Below, in pieces: positions 15,431 to 17,300 of a stretch of 17,300 bases of DNA (its first letter is position 1; each line of letters begins with the position of its first letter). This DNA is from Verrucomicrobiota bacterium (GTDB lineage: Bacteria > Verrucomicrobiota > Verrucomicrobiia > Opitutales > Opitutaceae), in NCBI GenBank assembly GCA_030832235.1, contig JAURJO010000054.1, positions 1-17,300 on the forward strand, read 5' to 3'. The translations under genes were made by a program, and so were the position numbers. The notes under the pieces were generated by a model. It saw only the letters and a list, made by a program, of their open reading frames with translations, ran no database searches and was not told the origin of the DNA.

Positions 15431-16806
15431 ATCGCGCCGTCTGGTCCGGCGACGACGTGCCGGATGCGGCCGAGCTCCTTGAAGAGGACCTCCTGCGCGA
15501 CGAGCTTGCCGCCGGAAATCTCCAGACGCCGCAGTTCCTGCGCGGCGAGTGACGCGACGAAGAGCTGATTGCGCCACTTCGGGAAGAGATCTCCGGCGTA
15601 GAAATTGGCGCCGCAGGGTGCGATGGAGGGTACCCAGTAGGTGACCGGCTGCTCCATACCTTCCTTCGAGGTGAGGTCGGTGAGCGTGGTGCCGTCGTAG
15701 TTCATGCCGTACGAGATGATCGGCCAGCCGTAGTTCAGACCCTTGCGGACGAGGTTCACCTCGTCACCGCCGCGGGGGCCGTGCTCGAGGTCGTAGATCT
15801 CGCCGGTCGCCGGGTGGACAGCGAGGCCCTGCGGATTGCGGTGTCCGTAGCTCCAGATGGTCGCGCAGGCCTCGGGATTTTTCACAAAGGGATTGTCCGC
15901 GGGCACGCGTCCGTCGTCGTGGATACGGTGGACCTTGCCGTTGGGGCGCGTGATGTCCTGCGCGTGCGGTCCCTGGCCACGTTCGCCGATGGTGAAAAAC
16001 AGGAATCCCTGGCGGTCAAAGGCGATGCGCCCGCCGAAATGCACGCCGCCAGCCTTGATGTAGTGTTCGGGGCGGGCCTGGTAGACCGTCTCCTGGTCGA
16101 TGAGGGCGCCGTCTTTGATCCGGCCGCGAATGATGCGCGTAAGGCTTACCGGCTTGCCGTCCGCGTCCTTTTTCGGGTCAGCGAACGCGAGGTAGACCCA
16201 GCCGTTGCGCGCGTGGTCCGGGTGCGGGACCACGTCGTAGAGACCGGCCTGGCTGGCCGTGTCGACCACGGGCAGGCCGAGCAGCGGACGCGCGGCGAGT
16301 TTGCCCTTCTCGATCAGGAAGGCGTGGCCGCGTTTCTCGGTCACGACCGCCAGGTCCGGGTTGAGGAAGGCGAGTGAATAGGGCTCCTTCAGCCCGCCGA
16401 CCCAGGTGTCGACCTGGAAGTCGTGCAGCTGGCTGCGGGTGGTGACGGCGTCGGCCGGCTTGTTGAACTGCACCTGGCCGCGCCGCGCCAGGTCGCGCTG
16501 CTCGCGGATGAAGATGACCATCGCGCGGATTTCCTTGTCGGGAATCGCGTTGCCCCAGGCGGGCATGCCCTTGTCGGGGAAGCCGGTGCGGATGCTCTTC
16601 TCGATGGAGGCGTCGTCGCCGCCGGCGAGCCAGACATCGTCGAGCATCGAGGGGGCCTGGGCGCCCTGCAGCTTGTCGCCATGGCAGTTGGCGCAGAGTT
16701 CGGCGTAGCGCTTGGCGACGGTGCCGGTGCGGGCGGTTTGGGCGAGGGCGGCGGGCGCGAGCACGGCCAGAAGGCCGGCGAGCAGGCGGAGGCGGGGTCG
16801 GTTCAT
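15370..16806 (-). CDS. Cytochrome c-fused PQQ-type aldose/glucose dehydrogenase
   Basis: A 478-residue exported oxidoreductase. A signal peptide (1-22, ending LAPAALA) precedes a small cytochrome c domain with haem-binding CANCH (C38, C41, H42) and a likely axial Met, M81, in GMPAWG. From about 130 to 470 follows a soluble-glucose/sorbosone-dehydrogenase-type beta-propeller. H256 in GGVHFGGRIAFD aligns with the catalytic His of soluble PQQ glucose dehydrogenase. GHRNPQG (321-327) and EHGPRGGDE (341-349) are further family motifs. The protein is expected to oxidise sugars in the periplasm with PQQ and pass electrons to its own haem. The substrate is not determined, and no PQQ biosynthesis genes are in view. 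The ATG at 16804-16806 starts directly at the signal peptide. The MetW-like gene lies 42 bases upstream on the same strand. Confidence 0.92.
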   Translation of the reverse strand: MNRPRLRLLAGLLAVLAPAALAQTARTGTVAKRYAELCANCHGDKLQGAQAPSMLDDVWLAGGDDASIEKSIRTGFPDKGMPAWGNAIPDKEIRAMVIFIREQRDLARRGQVQFNKPADAVTTRSQLHDFQVDTWVGGLKEPYSLAFLNPDLAVVTEKRGHAFLIEKGKLAARPLLGLPVVDTASQAGLYDVVPHPDHARNGWVYLAFADPKKDADGKPVSLTRIIRGRIKDGALIDQETVYQARPEHYIKAGGVHFGGRIAFDRQGFLFFTIGERGQGPHAQDITRPNGKVHRIHDDGRVPADNPFVKNPEACATIWSYGHRNPQGLAVHPATGEIYDLEHGPRGGDEVNLVRKGLNYGWPIISYGMNYDGTTLTDLTSKEGMEQPVTYWVPSIAPCGANFYAGDLFPKWRNQLFVASLAAQELRRLEISGGKLVAQEVLFKELGRIRHVVAGPDGAIYVLLPERVARLAPPPATKS

Positions 16807-16848
16807 GTGGGTGAAAGTGAGAATCGTATCTGCAACGAGCGCGGGCGA

Positions 16849-17300
16849 TCAGCGCGCGAGATCGTAGAGCGCGTAGCCGGCGAGCAGGTTGGGCAACGAG
16901 GAGCAGGGCGTGCGCCAGTCGCCGGCGAGGTGGGCGCGCCGCGCGATGCGGATGCCCTTCGCTGAACAGAAGCGCTCGAAGTCCAGCACAGTGACGGGAT
17001 TGGACGGCCGGCTCTCGAACCACTCGGTGGTGTAGACCTCGTTGCGGATCTTGCTGCCCTGCAGCAGGGCGTTGAGCCGGTTTTTCCAGAAGCCGTGGTT
17101 GACGAAGCCGACGGTGACGGCGCGGCCCACGCGCAGCGCCTCGAGGATGACCGAGGCCGGATCGGCCAGCTCCTGGACGGTGCGGGAGCAAATCACGCGG
17201 TCGAAATGCTTTTCCGGGAAATCGCGCATGAAGCGCGTCATGTCCCCCTGGTAGGCGCACAGCCCGCGGCGCACGCAGGCGGTGACCTTGGCGAAGTCGA
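16849..17300 (-). CDS. metW: MetW-like methyltransferase-fold protein, partial at the window edge
   Basis: This is the C-terminal part (about 150 residues) of a MetW-family protein; the N-terminus with the SAM-binding glycine motif lies beyond the window. Support comes from the order CVRRGLCAYQGDM, FDRVICSRTVQELADP, LRVGRAVTVGFVNHGFWKNR and WFESRPSNPVTVLDFERFC, which matches MetW segment by segment. MetW usually works with the homoserine O-acyltransferase MetX in methionine synthesis, and metX is often directly adjacent; here it would be expected outside the window. The frame is open past the GTG at 17274 to the window end, so that GTG is not the true start. Confidence 0.82.
   Translation of the reverse strand, partial: DFAKVTACVRRGLCAYQGDMTRFMRDFPEKHFDRVICSRTVQELADPASVILEALRVGRAVTVGFVNHGFWKNRLNALLQGSKIRNEVYTTEWFESRPSNPVTVLDFERFCSAKGIRIARRAHLAGDWRTPCSSLPNLLAGYALYDLAR

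Noticed and set aside
16178..17260. A 360-codon open frame on the minus strand
   Set aside because: It is out of frame with both the dehydrogenase and MetW-like genes, whose motifs are in another frame; the product is extremely Arg/Pro-rich.

Overview
The window is a high-GC bacterial chromosome segment, densely coded and without mobile elements, RNA genes or CRISPR. The gene set fits Verrucomicrobiota, probably Opitutaceae: a small stand-alone SWIB-domain protein, a CHASE2 adenylate cyclase next to a secreted FecR-domain protein, a large hybrid histidine kinase, frequent TTG/GTG starts and few clear Shine-Dalgarno sequences. The lineage is an inference from gene content, not from a marker gene.

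Left part (1-8923, all + strand): a YgjP/SprT-like metallopeptidase that may begin upstream of the window; a monocistronic SWIB gene with a hairpin in its leader and a perfect intrinsic terminator; then a same-strand series of a membrane-bound hybrid histidine kinase, an EamA/DMT transporter, a CHASE2 class III adenylate cyclase and a secreted FecR-domain protein with a very long Ala/Gln-rich tail. The FecR gene is split by an apparent frameshift near 8249-8256; the tail continues in the -1 frame to 8895.

Middle (8924-12248): a minus-strand pair, an EamA transporter (10395-11237) followed by a membrane-anchored protein of unknown function (8924-10354), diverges from a + strand gene (11361-12248). 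The two unknown genes share a core motif order and spacing and look like paralogues placed around the transporter.

Right part (12249-17300): a minus-strand Ski2-like DEAD/DEAH helicase whose stop codon abuts that of the preceding gene; divergent from it, a DUF2071 (YqjF-like) gene translationally coupled (ATGA) to a DUF2256 zinc-knuckle gene. The DUF2256 tail overlaps, tail to tail, a minus-strand gene fusing cytochrome c to a PQQ-type aldose dehydrogenase. Upstream of that gene lies the C-terminal part of a MetW-like protein, cut by the window edge.

The most noteworthy unit is the signalling block at 4972-8895. A periplasmic CHASE2 sensor coupled to a class IIIb cyclase sits directly upstream of a secreted FecR protein. 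This suggests an envelope-sensing cAMP module, with the frameshift in the low-complexity tail as an open question.
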